Assembly (NCBI RefSeq): GCF_000150275.1
Contig: NW_002060945.1
Span: 4,271,230-4,335,229 of the forward strand
Direction of reading: 5' to 3'
Length of the DNA: 64,000 nt
Source: Trichoplax adhaerens
Taxonomy: Eukaryota; Placozoa; Uniplacotomia; Trichoplacea; Trichoplacidae
In this document: positions 1-13,074 of the stretch, one piece after another
Numbering within the stretch: position 1 is the first letter of the stretch
Layout of the letters: each line of letters starts with the position of its first letter
Made by a program: the position numbers and the translations under genes
The notes under the pieces: model-generated
What the model saw: the letters and a program-made list of their open reading frames with translations, nothing else
Database searches by the model: none
What the model was told of the DNA's origin: nothing

Positions 1-32
1 TTACACTAACTATTTATAACTTTATCCTATAG

Positions 33-1256
33 AAGTATGGCCGATTTATGTAAAGCTTACTAATGGTAAGTTATATGGATGTGATTTCGTTATTTCTGCC
101 ACTGGTGTAACACCAAATATAGACTTGGTGAAAAATGATCCAACCGTATGTTAAACACCGAAACAGTAATGAGTTGATGATAGCATGAGATTAATTAACA
201 AATTAATAATTTATTATAATTAGTCTCTCATGGGTTTCCTTCGCTAGTATTTCTGAACTCTTATGTCTATAATTCAGTTTCAAATAGGAAAAGATGGAGG
301 AATTGTTGTCGATGATCACATGAAAACTAGGGTAGCTAACATTTATGCAGCTGGTGATGTATGCTGTGCAGGTTGGGATCACGCGCCACATTGGTTCCAG
401 GTTAATCAGTGTGTTCAATTGTAATTGAGGCAAAGGATGATCTTAATGTTACTTATTACGGATATACCTATAATTGACACTATTAATAGATGAGGTTATG
501 GACTCAAGCTCGTCAAATGGGCAGTTATGCTGCGAAATGTATGGTTGCTGATACTGGTTAGATATGCGTGGTATTGTCGGTTATATCTACTTTCCACTAT
601 TGTAACTTTCCAATGATTTTGTTAGAAAATGATTCTATATCTATGGACTTTTGCTTTGAATTGTTTGCCCACGTTACGAAATTCTTCGATTATAAGGTAA
701 AGTTACAAATCAATTGGTAAGAAAATTCTAGACTTTATTTTACGGCCAGGTCTACTTGGAAATTAAATATATCTGGTCACATATCTCTATTAGGTAGTCT
801 TACTAGGCCAGTACAATGCGCAAAAATTGGGTAAAGACTACGAAATATTACTTCGATGCACCAAAGGTTACAAATTGTTTCTAGTAAAACATTAAACTTT
901 CTTAAGCTTAGCTGCGTTTAAACCATAGTTCGTAACTGCTACCCTCTATCGAACCAGATATGGAATTTATCAAAGTTATTCTACATAAAGGACGAATGTA
1001 TGGAGCAATAATTATTGGAGAGACTGATCTGGAAGTAAGATTCTATATTTTTGCTATAACTATATTGCAGAGAAACATGGACGTTTCATGTACGCTTTCC
1101 ATGATATATTTAAAGCCTTGTGCTTGGTGTTGTTATCTAACTATGAACATTTTGTAGGAGACCTTTGAAAACCTTATTCTAAATCAGATGGATTTATCTC
1201 GCTTCGGAGAATCATTGTTGGATCCATCAATAGATATCGAAGACTACTTTGATTAA
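33..1256 (+). CDS. PYROXD1: PYROXD1, C-terminal seven exons (5' end outside window)
   Basis: Class I pyridine nucleotide-disulphide oxidoreductase, a FAD/NAD(P)H flavoprotein of nucleus and cytoplasm; in vertebrates it protects the tRNA ligase complex from oxidative inactivation (family knowledge). Exons read as 33-145, 278-400, 490-556, 626-696, 794-866, 958-1034 and 1158-1256; every phase joins. The translation shows the end of the NAD domain ([14 protein letters not shown]), the second FAD motif ([11 protein letters not shown]), then [18 protein letters not shown], the dimerisation-like segment [22 protein letters not shown]-type residues and the acidic tail DIEDYFD-stop, all closely parallel to vertebrate PYROXD1. 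The acceptor of the second exon is at 277, not the nearer TAG at 287, because only the former keeps frame. The first exon here begins in phase 1, so the gene continues to the left. Identity is secure; the exact splice sites are inferred. Confidence 0.95.
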
Positions 1257-3054
1257 TCATTAATGTTACATTTGGAGTTCCTACTATGCTACGTGGAATT
1301 TAACAACTTGATTACTATCATACGCATATTCGACATTATTAATATTTAATGTTCATTAACTGGCTACCATTAATTTAATAAGCTAGTAACTTTGATTTGT
1401 ATGCAGGGCGTGGTTAGATACTATGTCAAATCAATTACGACATTGGTTTTGATGTTGGTGCTCAAATCTTAAAGCTCTTTGTTTCAGGAAATATTGAAAT
1501 TGATAGCAATGAAGTTAATATATACAGCATATATATATTCAGTCTGACATACGTATTTGTATTGTAGTAACTTATTGCCAATCAAATAACTCGCTTCAAA
1601 ACGCTAATGGATCTATAGGTTTAGAAGTCTAACAGATTACTTTATTGTACTTTAACCAACGATTAGTACAACATTTTACTCTAGAGTAATAGGTCTTTTT
1701 GGTCTTTTATCTCAAAGAGTACACTGTATAAATTTTGGAAAATAATACAATTTTATATTTTACCACTAAGCATAAAACTTCTCTCAATTAAGTGGGAAAT
1801 GAGCTAGTTTGTAGTGTAGATATTTTCATCCTTCAGCAGATGCATTATTTTTACGCGAATGTTGAAGAAATATCATCTGTATTTTTATACATTAAATTTC
1901 ACTGAGTAACGAAACTGTGAATTGTGCTTCTAAACCTGATATTATTGTTTAAAAGCAGCTATGTTTACGCTGCATCTGTACGGAAAATAAATACTAAGAT
2001 ACGACCAATAGTGAAAATTTCAAATTACTATAGAATTAATTAATGAGAGACTCGATTTATTCTCTTGTAAAATTACGGTTCTTACCGATAGGTAGCCAGT
2101 TATATTTAAGCTTATAACAGAACTGCATCTAAAAAGGCGTACAAGTTTGTAGTAAAATACTCGCGTTTATCCATGTAATACCGCAGTATTAATACTGTTT
2201 AAGAAGTAATTCTTGATTAGCAAGTATTATAGTAATAGCCAAAAATTTTATTCTCATAAACTTATGCGTTGCACAAAATGCAACGCAGACGACTGTATCT
2301 TCGAATATCCCTATCATAATTCAGTTGATGAATACGTAAATCTTCAAAGAGTAACCAATTTGTATCACTACTATAAAGTTATTTGCGTAAAATATTACAT
2401 ATCAAATTGCCTGTCAATCATAAATTTACATTAAAAGTGACGGAAGACGTTGCTAATTTGTAAAATTTATCAATAGAATATTGATACCCATTTTCATAAT
2501 TGATTATTAAGTCAATAGTAGTACGTACATCATGATAGCAATTAAAGAGGAATAATGTAAGTTCACATTAAATTTCAGATTTTGAGGAACGCACTATTCA
2601 AATCGGAATAGACAAGCACTTTTAGTGGATGCTATTCAGTCAAAATTTAGTAAAATAAATGTTGGATTTCTTTGTTAAATAAAAAAAGTGAAACATAGAT
2701 TATACTAGAGCTTAAGGTACAAGATTGTAAAATGAACTATTGACTAGATACCACGGAATCTGTAAAGTGTAATACGAATGGCGAAGATTAAGTAAACAAC
2801 GGGAGAATGCATTTTTCAGATATGCTACGTATGTAGTAAACTAGATATAATGACCAGTATAACGTTCTAAAGTATAATCATGGCATACATAAATTATCTA
2901 GATTATAATTTGTACTGGCCACCTTGACATCCAGCAGAGACAAATTCTAAATTAAGTCTAGAAGTCCATTTTGTTTTCATACATACAATAGTCATCTCAA
3001 GTATATAATCTATTTATAAAGTTAGAATGAAGAAGAGATGAGTTTAAAATAACG
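1257..3054. other. Intergenic, no gene seen
   Basis: AT-rich sequence between the PYROXD1 stop and the 3' end of the minus-strand ORF at 3055. The longest open frame (2213-2434, +) has no recognisable domain and no plausible splice partners, so I treat it as noise. PYROXD1 3' UTR must lie in the left part; AATAAA-like hexamers occur only well downstream (near 1985). Confidence 0.6.
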
Positions 3055-3678
3055 CTATTCATTATCGCCATTTTCTAAATCTTGTTCTTGTAATATACCA
3101 TTTGCGAACAACGGCGATGATGGTTGATTACTATTTGACAATCTTCTAGCTTTACGTGGGCTACGCGGACTACGTGAAAAACTTTTAGATCGTTCAATGT
3201 ATCCTTGTAAATCACTTTCTAATTGCAGTATTTCTTCCATCATATCATTGGTAAAAATGCGACTAATAGTTTCAGTTCGCTTAATTGGTTCTATAGATAT
3301 ATCGCGCTGGTCTTGAGTATCGACGTCATTTAATTCTTTATCAGTAGCACCATTAACATCACTATTCTCTTCTTCATCGTATACACCAATTATTTCATTT
3401 AATTTCCTTAAATAATGCTGTCGAACGCAATTTTCGATTCGGTCTCTTAAACTAACCGCCTGTTCCACAATTTCATCAACTCTTTTATCATCCAGTAAAA
3501 AGATATTATTGGGATCGATGAATTCAGTAGATAAATTAAAATGATGATCATTTATAGTATCTTTTTCACAGGCACCATTAAGTTTAGTTTCAGCTACATC
3601 ACCATTTCTCGTATCGCTCCTAGGACAATCACAAAGTATCATAGAATCGTTAGAGTTAGTCTTATCATCAACTTCCAT
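3055..3678 (-). CDS. Single-exon ORF, 207-residue hydrophilic protein of unknown function
   Basis: I do not recognise this protein. It is an uninterrupted 207-codon frame in a region where chance frames rarely reach 100, which argues that it is real. The start ATG at 3678 is the first in frame. The N-terminal third is acidic and Asn/Asp-rich. A central block around residues 50-95 (IFLLDDKRVDEIVEQAV, then LRDRIENCVRQHYLRKL) is predicted helical and looks like the conserved core. Residues about 145-165 (MMEEILQLESDLQGYIERS) form a second likely helix. A basic Ser/Pro/Arg patch follows (SRSPRSPRKARR), a candidate kinase or nuclear-localisation site. There is no signal peptide or membrane segment. 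It could be a complete intronless gene or the last exon of a longer one; a CAG acceptor lies just upstream near 3690. It converges with PYROXD1. Confidence 0.6.
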   Translation of the reverse strand: MEVDDKTNSNDSMILCDCPRSDTRNGDVAETKLNGACEKDTINDHHFNLSTEFIDPNNIFLLDDKRVDEIVEQAVSLRDRIENCVRQHYLRKLNEIIGVYDEEENSDVNGATDKELNDVDTQDQRDISIEPIKRTETISRIFTNDMMEEILQLESDLQGYIERSKSFSRSPRSPRKARRLSNSNQPSSPLFANGILQEQDLENGDNE

Positions 3679-6600
3679 GACGATCCAAATCTCTGGTAAT
3701 AGTCTTCTTCTCTTGTTCTTGAAATTTGAATGTTTAATCTATTTGGAAAGTACATCAGATGCACTCCAGACGTTGTAACATTCAATTTATTTGTGTAATC
3801 GCTACATGATAAAAGACTTGACAAGACGACATAACTAACTTATTTACTCTTCTACTTTTTAAAGTACACACTTTAGCTAATAGAATAACGTGCAATGTTA
3901 AAGTAAAAGTAGTTATATTATATACTTTCTTGCGGTTAATTAGATCGCTTTTACGTGAGAAAATTATGTTAATATTGAATATTGAGCTTGAATCTGTCTT
4001 AACTTAGCAGTAAACCGTTAGCATCTAATCTCTATTCCATTTTAACTTAATATCACTGCATCAAGATTAAGTCTATAATAAGTAACTACGTTTTTCTATT
4101 GCCTTCTATCATCTCGATAGCTTTTCATTGTTAGCTATACTATCATGGAGTCAACGGTAAACTGTAGCAAACAATTAACGCATGGTATATGACGACTTGT
4201 GTGCTTTGCATAGTATTTGTATCGATTGAAAAATTGAATAATATCATTAGTATTATTCTATGACTGATTATAATATCAGTATTAGTGTTGACCAGTACTA
4301 GCATAGATCCACTAATTGTCTAGTAAAGAGGGCGCTATTAAATCCATCGTGTCGGAAACATCGATGTTGGCTGATATATTTCTTACTGACTAGATCGATA
4401 AACGCTATATATAAATAAGATCAATAGCATTCATTGCAATAGTACTTGAACTACCGTTTGTTAGTCCTGTCTTGATAGAAAAGTTTTTCTATAACTTTTG
4501 TCCTTGAGGGCGTGTACCTTCAATCACTTGAAGAATAGTAATCATAAAGTCAAGCATTCAAAAATACAATAGCAATTTTTTAAATATATAATACGAGTTT
4601 AAAATAATTAATCAAAATTTTAAGAAACAGCAATTATACAGTACAACATATTGATTTTACTTGATGTATATTGTGACACGATAACGCGGAAGAATATCAA
4701 ATCAACACAGTAATCGAATTGTAATTTTCTCATTATCGATAGGGAATTGATACTACATATTTTAGCTGTTAAAGTTTCTGTCCTACTAATATAAATTCTA
4801 AGAAAATAAGCAAATAACTCATCTCAACCATGCCATTTTTCTATTTTCGTTTAACATTGATTTTGTTTACTTTTATTTATTAATGATACGTTTTCAATTT
4901 CTCATTACTGCTAATGTAGACGCTTACTAATTGGATAAGTATAATTTCTACTTAAGGTGATATAGAAGATGCCTCTCTATTAGCAGTAATTCATAAATTA
5001 TTAGCCAGGACAATATTTTATATCGTAATGATTCATTTTACTTCTGGAGTATGCACGCATACAAAAGAGCCTCGAGTATAATCAATGTAATAAAACGCCT
5101 ATTTTAAAATGTCCGAAATAAACGCTATAAATGTATAATCGTAATATAGAGCATAATTAATGTTTCAAGATACTAGTGTAGTTGAGTGTAGGAAGTAGTC
5201 TAACTGTAAAGTAGAACGCACGTGGAAATGTAATGTAAAGCTGATTGTAGTTTATAAGTTACAACCAAACTATTTCAAGCGTATCTAGAGCAAACTAGTG
5301 TATGAAATTTTACAGATGCTCATGACGACATGGAAAGTAATTACTTCTTATTTGTTGGTTTTACTAGTAATAGTGTACGTTCGAACTAGGCTACCGAAAA
5401 TTTAATATATTGCTATGGCCAGTATACGGATACTGGATTGCAAATTACTCATATGATTAACTAGATATCATACTAAAATGATAAACTGTTTAGTTTATAG
5501 ACATATTTTTCCCGTATCGATTAAAAACAGTGATGAATATTAATAACTGAATAATTGATATGCTCATATGAATATTTATGAATCTGTATTTACATATCAC
5601 ACTAGAATACATTTAAATTCTAAGTTGATATTTATCAACTAATCATCGCTGATAGCGGCAATTACCTTTTGTACATCAGAAAATAACAATTTTACTATTT
5701 TAGTGTTGAATAATAATGATTAAAAAGTATAGCAAGGGTACAGATATCATCTGTATCAACTATCAATATAGCATATTAATATTACTGGTTATTCGTTCGA
5801 TATTAATAGCAAAATATTGTTATACACTAATATAAATAACCTTCATTTAAAGAAGAAAGAGTCAAATAACTCATCCATGACATGCTAAACATTTCATTCA
5901 CTGCTTCTCATTTCATAATACTGCATATATGACTGTTAATAAAGTAACCAGCTATGAGATTCTGTATAGTATTCGTATAAATGTATAATTCATCCTCCAA
6001 GAATCGGATTGTAGGCTATGTCGGGTAGCCAACCTTCATAAAAGTGGATAAATTAACCATAGCTAAGTTAATCATACACCCTATATAAACATCAGAAGTG
6101 AAAATATTGTCAGCTATTCAGTATTGTAACCTAACTTTACTATGACTTTCTATCACTATTTTGATAATCAGCGACGTATAGCGAATAGTCCATTTACAAA
6201 TATGTAGATCGCTTTTATACTGGGGCAGCTGTAATAGTATGATATGTTTACGGTAATGTTTTTCCTTGAAGTATGATGCTTAATAAATAAATATATATGA
6301 TCACTAAAATCTAAATACATATTTGTTAATTATAGATACAAAAAATAATGTTAATAATTCTTATGAGAGTAAAAAGAATTTGTTACATACTTGCATCACT
6401 TCAGTATTCGTATACACATGCACGTAAATAATATTGTACTACTGCGATTAGGCAATATTATATCTCGCTTTTTATTGAAGTTTAATGATTTTAATTGATC
6501 TTGTACAATTTGTTTACTACCTCAATATACACTATCTTGCTTTCTAGTCATTTTACTGAATCTTATGTTTCAGAGTCCTAGATGGCGGAATGTTATAGTT

Positions 6601-9600
6601 CTAAGAATTTAATATACAGATAATTTATGCATTTCATATATTACATAGATTTTAAGCTTGGTGTCAAGATTGATTCTTAGTATTTTAGGATAGTTTTGGT
6701 ATTTTACAGAATTTCAATGTGGATTGTTATATACTTTTTCAACTCTATCATGACAGCAAGTTTGTAGGCAAATTGCATAGTGAATAAATGAAATATTAAA
6801 ATAAACACTGTACTAACATGAAATATCACGAACGAAAAGTTTCATTAATTAAAAATTTAAGGGTCAAATACTGTTAAGTATCGTACTCACACAGTGCATA
6901 ATAGTACTCATACCTAAAATTAGTACCATATTCAAAATTTACAATATAGTAATACTGTAGTATATACACGCGAAGTATCGCCAGTGAGATTAAATACTAG
7001 TATTGATCAACAAACTAAAAAATATATCTTAGACTTTTAGTCAATAATCTAACATACTAATTATCAACGCTTCGCAAGCAATTGCTATGATAATATAACT
7101 CCCTAAGAGAGGAATAAGAATATTTAAGCTCTTTATTACTAAAAGTTGGATATCAGTAGCTCCCCTTGCTAATAAAACTCTAGAATAAATAACTTTTCTT
7201 GCATGATTTTATAGTGAGTTACTGCTGATAAAAGTAAATTCATCGAATCTAGTTTGTTAAAAATCTTAACTGGAATTGATATTTTACAGAACAAATATCC
7301 TAGTCTGAGTGATCTCTGTCATATGGAACTTAATGTTAGATAACATCGGACAAGTTCCATCGGTAAGTTCGTAAGTAGCGTGTTGCATGGTTCCTTAGGT
7401 TATATGTAAGCGGTAGTAAAAATAATAGAGAAGTAAAATTTTATTGTAGTAAGATATAGGCTAAATTTATTGTCGCGTCTAAAAAAATACGGACAGCTTT
7501 ACTTTGCCAATTCCGTAGTGTACAAGTTGTAAATCTCGGCGTTTCAGCATTAATATGGGGATGAAAATTATAACATGGACATACACGTATTGTCCGAGTA
7601 CAATTCAGGTGGAATAATGCTAACGTTTAGCATGTCAATACGCTGCATTGACTATAGGCTTGCGAAATTACGCAAAGTTATTTCTGTCAGTCACTGTTTC
7701 TACTGGTGCAAGTTCATGTAATGTATCAAATTTTGGAAGGATAAAATAATATTTAAACGCCTACAGAGCAACAGGTTTACCAATCTATTTATTATTCACT
7801 GGGTCTGTCCTGTATTGTTCACTTCTCATTTCCAACAACACCTACAAATCTTTATTATTTATCACTAAATCGTTTTATTCAAATATCAATGACTTGGCAA
7901 AGTGACATAAAATGGTACACGAGTCATTTGAATCCTCTTCATAACTAAGATGATATCTCTTTCTTGTATCGTTTATAGAGACTACAATAAGTACTTACAT
8001 GCCATCGTCTTCTTGTATACTAACTATCCTATTTAATTGTTGCTATTCAACTTTTAATAACAGACGCCTCATTATCAATTACAGAATGTAACGATTGGAA
8101 TTTTATTCTTGAACATTCAATTCATAATTGCTTCTAGTGTAATCTATTCAATAGCGGTAAAACTGAATTACAAGATTCTTCTATCGGCCTTCTTTTTACA
8201 AAACGTTAAACAACAAAAAAAAATATGTCACACCCTTGTTTAGAAGGCCATTAATAATATTAATAACAATCTATTTATGAAAGCGTTTAAAATCTCAAAA
8301 TGTCAGTAAGACCTTCACGGCATTTATTGTTGGTATGAATAAAGCTTGTTGCCCCATGCCTGACTCAATTTATACGGGAAAAATTGACTACTTTCTAGTT
8401 TACTTTATAAATATAAATATACAGTATATATAATATAAGCGTTATTCAAACAAGTTTAAATTTACTGTTTTCTTTTACTGTTATCGTTCTTATTGTTACC
8501 ACAATCATCTTATTGGTAAAGTTATCAACTGGTAGACGTTTATAGGCAATCACTATTCTATCCACCTGTGGATGTAAAGAACAGCATTGTTCTCCAGTTG
8601 TTTATCCATGCTCCTTGTAAGATATCATTGCTAATCGATGAATACTGTCTCGCCAATGCCGAGAAGAGCCATGAAATTCAACATTGTAATCATTGTAAGA
8701 TCAGTAACATTGAATTACTTCATGCTACGCTACTGTTAAGATGATGTATTAAAATAAAAGCAAACTTATGATTTGGCGTTTTCAACTTTCTACCACCATT
8801 CAAATTGAAAGAATGTAACAAACAATTCATCGTGACAAACGCACAAAAATTGGAAGTAAATTAGCATAACCATATGCTTTGTAGATCCATACTAGCAATG
8901 TTGTAAGTCTTAAAAAAGATAGCTAGAAGAAAACACCAAGCTATTAAATCCTCGCTTTTTATCCTTCCTAATTTTAAGGCTATATCAAGAAATTAATGTG
9001 CATATTTAATATTTGACTAATGATAATTTGATCGAAGCAAAAATGTTTCACTTTTTCAGTTAATTTTTTAAACCCTATCTATATTTCAGTAGTATTTTAT
9101 TTTTTCCTTCCCTATGATCTAAGAAACGTGTCATGAAAATAACAAATACTTCACAATTCAGTTGTCACGGAAAGTTATTATGAACTTAATCGACCTGACA
9201 GCGAACACATCTATTATCACTGACAGCCTACTGTGCTTTTGATTATTAAGAAAATTATTTACTGTAACTAATATTCTAAGTAAATGACGACGATAGAAAC
9301 AACAGATTGCATTGTTAACTTAAAATTATACATGATAGCCTTAAAATATGCGTAATAAAATTTTTTAAATACTTTACGTATCGATACTATAGCTCACTTT
9401 CGTTACTACTTTATTTCCTATGGGAAACAAATATAACAATTGTAATAGGCTTTCCGAATAAATTTGAAGTGATATATAGTTTACTGTAGTAAGAAAGCCT
9501 TAAATTTTTCCTATGGGAGGAATCTATTCCTCACAATAGGAGCTGCGAGGGCCTTTACTGCCTTAATAGCATTACTTTGTTGCTGTTCAATCTTTGTGTC

Positions 9601-12600
9601 TATCTACATGGATAAAAGCAGACATCGATTATTCAGTAGAGTAGTATCCGTAGTTCATGGGTGCGGTAGTTAATATCAACTGTTGAAAGTGATACCTTGT
9701 ATGACCGTAGCATATTTAGTGAACTCGTTATTGATGAAATTTGGGTTGAAATAGATATTTAATCGCAGATATACTGTGATTGATCATAAAGTTACAAATC
9801 TGTCGGTCCTATTAAATTAAAGGACGAGATACCGTAAGTGTGGTTTGACGCCGTTCAATAGAATATTGTAGTGTTAGAGCATACCCTTTCGCTCAACTAC
9901 GAAATTTGTTCATCAAGTCAAAGGGCCTTGTCTTCATTTATGCAAAAATGTAATTGATTATGAAATTGTACCCACCTTTCACATTCATTCGCGTGGGAAA
10001 TTACTGTATGGTGGAAGAAATCTTAAAGACAGTATTTATGCTAATGAGGCTTATTATTCTTCATTAGCATAGCCCTGTAATATTTAGTAAACCCGTGTAA
10101 CTACAAACCTCTGTTAGATATGCAATATGTCGTTTTTGTTATAACTTATTTCACTGACTGAACTAATTTATCGCATAAAAATAGTAAATTAAAAACTGTT
10201 TGACTTCTACGAATTATCCCCATGACTGTAACTACGCGTAGAATTGACTCTATGTACGGTACAGTATGGTAGTACTGTAGAATATTTGTCTTTGATTTCG
10301 CTACTTATTTTACTAACAAAAAAGTAAATGATCGCCATAAGTTTATTTCTTAACTGAAATTTGATTCTATTCTAATGATCAATCTACCCTAACAATAACG
10401 TCAACTAGAAACCCTATTGATTACTGAAATAATCGAAATTTCAGCCATAGATTTAGTACAGTTCTAAAATTTTACTATATTAAACGGTTTTTCCTCTAAC
10501 CGTTCGCATTATTTACAAGTAGCATTATTCATTCTTGAGTGAAAAATACAAATGCATGTTCACGCCTCAGGATGTTATTGATCGATTCGCGATTTAATGC
10601 TGATGTAATTTGCTATCTTATCATTCATTATCCACAGATTAGAGTATCACTATTATGTATTATCAGAAAACAATATCGTTACTTATTTTTGTCATTGAGA
10701 ACACAAGCAGAGTTTTTCATTTGATAAGCCGAAAATGTAGACAGTGTCAATCATGGTCTTTATTTCGTCGATGAAGTAACATTTCAAATCGGTAATTAAT
10801 CCAACTTTATACACACCCGAAAGACTTACAGTATTAAACCCTCTTGTCAAAGCTAAAATGCTTCTCTAAGCTAATTTCGGTGTCTTGAGGATGTTCTTTA
10901 CTAGATATCTAATTTCCTGGGTACTGTTTTAAATAGGAGGGTAAACTGATTGGGTAGATCGATCTCAAGTATCAATGATATTCGAAAACTAAAGGGTTCA
11001 CAACCTTGTCAGTAGGATAATAAACTTGATTTTAAAGTTAGCACAGTAAATTACTAATAAAAAATAGAAAAATTGATTTTGAAACCATTTCAACTTTGCT
11101 GTATTGATTACACGTGAATTTTTCCTGCTTTTTTGATCTTACGAGCACAACGTTCGGTCATTACTTCATTTTCGGTGATAATTCACCGACTTCCAAGCTC
11201 AGTGCCCTTGTATTCCTTTAGCTAAAGAAATAAGACTTTTCTATTACAGACTTGACTCCCGTCAAATTGACATTACAAGTATAATACTGAAAAAATGTAG
11301 TCACGTTTTCAAGTGAGAGCAAATCATCAATCCTTTCTGTTTTGTATGTGAAGCATGCGTAACCGATTGAGGTATATTCTATATATAAATTTCGTCGAAA
11401 TAGTTAATATTTAGATCGAGTTGTGAACATGCTACTTCCACTTACATTATCAAATAGTTTACTAAGACAGAGAAACTCCTCAGGATATGTATAACATGCC
11501 GTTGCTACCATTACTTTACAGTGGAAAGGTACCCTGTTGAACTACTGTACGTTAGTAAAATATTTGTTATTTAAATACAATCCTAAAATTTTTTTAACTC
11601 CAGAAAACAATGCGTAATTAGACTCATTAATTAAAATGCAGTAAGCTAACGACTTTGCATATTTAGTCCAATTTTATGAATGACTATTTACTTTGCTTTA
11701 TTTGTTTAACTGCCTCCTAATTGGCTAATTTAAAGATTTTAAACGTGCCGCTATCCCTTTTTTTTGATTTTTACAAATAAAGTGTATGAGTAACAAAGCA
11801 AATATGGAACGTGCATGACAAAATTACGCAGCAAGAGAGAACAAAATCGGATCAGTTTATCAAGGTGCTTTACTCATATTATCCTGCACGTTAAAGTACA
11901 GAAATGATAGAAAAATTACAGGAGAGCAAAACCTTTCCATGATAGCAAAAAAATTGTAAGAAAGCAGTATCAAAAGCTAATGTAGCTTAGCCACTCCAGT
12001 TAACAAAAATTCGTCTTCCGTCATTACGGTTCATTACTTATTTATAAGTAAGAATAGCTGTAGTTGTGAATTAACGTTGAACAGATCAATGCATAGACTT
12101 TTTGCTATCTTAGAATGCATGATTTATAGTGCAAAAAACATTTCTTAGAAAATACTGAACTTCAATGGTATTGCTGTAGAATAGAAAAAAGAATTAAAGT
12201 ACCTAAATAAACTAAAAAATACGTACTTAGTACAGTGTATACTAGAAGTTCATGATAACAAAACTGATAACAAAATGAAACAGAATCAGTTTTAAAGCTA
12301 TTTAGCATATCCAGTTAATGCGGACAGAAATGTATCACATCTCCCATATTGATAACTAGATTAATTAAAGCAAATGATGCTGCATTGACTGTAGAGCTAT
12401 AAAAAATCGCCAGTCAATATAATAAACAAGTACAAATGGGTATCATATTGTACAAAAAATGATATGATACTGATGTAATGTTACATAAAATATTACATGA
12501 AATAACTTTTAGTGTTTTACATTATGACTCACGATAATAATGTCGTAGAGCCAAGTATCAAATGGAATAGCAAAAATCTTAAGTCATGACAGCCAATAAT

Positions 12601-12778
12601 GAGTGTAGCATTATAAAACCATTCAGTAAAATGCCAACTTGTACGACTTAAAGCTGTTTCATTGAATTTGAATAAACTTCAAGATTACAGTATGATAAAC
12701 GTTAGCTAAGAAAATTAAGTTACTATACAGTAGAACTGAATTAATCGTAACAAACTAAGTAGAAATACATATAGAATA
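3679..12778. other. Gene-poor AT-rich intergenic region
   Basis: About 9 kb with stop codons in all frames every few dozen codons. The only listed-size frame (10539-10724, +, 61 codons) has no family resemblance. No tRNA, rRNA or transposase signal was seen. Several TACTGTA/TACAGTA heptamers are scattered here (for example near 4636, 6953, 8424, 9483, 10004, 10273). Confidence 0.6.
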
Positions 12779-12815
12779 CACACACAAGCACACATACACA
12801 CACACACATACACAG
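12779..12815. repeat. Imperfect (CA)n microsatellite
   Basis: A run of CA dinucleotides interrupted by AGCA and ATAC units, downstream of the KLF stop codon and therefore possibly within its 3' UTR or just beyond. It produces a spurious cysteine/valine-rich frame on the opposite strand. Confidence 0.85.
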
Positions 12816-13074
12816 AAAAGTACAAGAATATCAGTGCGATATCCAAGACAACGATTACTTGAAGCAAGTAGTCAATTCGTCTACGTACCCATATCGACTG
12901 ATTATTTACTGTTATTTTGTCCATCATCGATATACACTGTATAGACAGTATTTAGGATCATAGCATCGAGTATCATTTCGATACGACGTTCAACCAAAAA
13001 TGACTTTTTTAGTTGACAATAACGATGAAATAGGCTATAATTTCCAATGGTAATATGACACATTATGATTAGTT

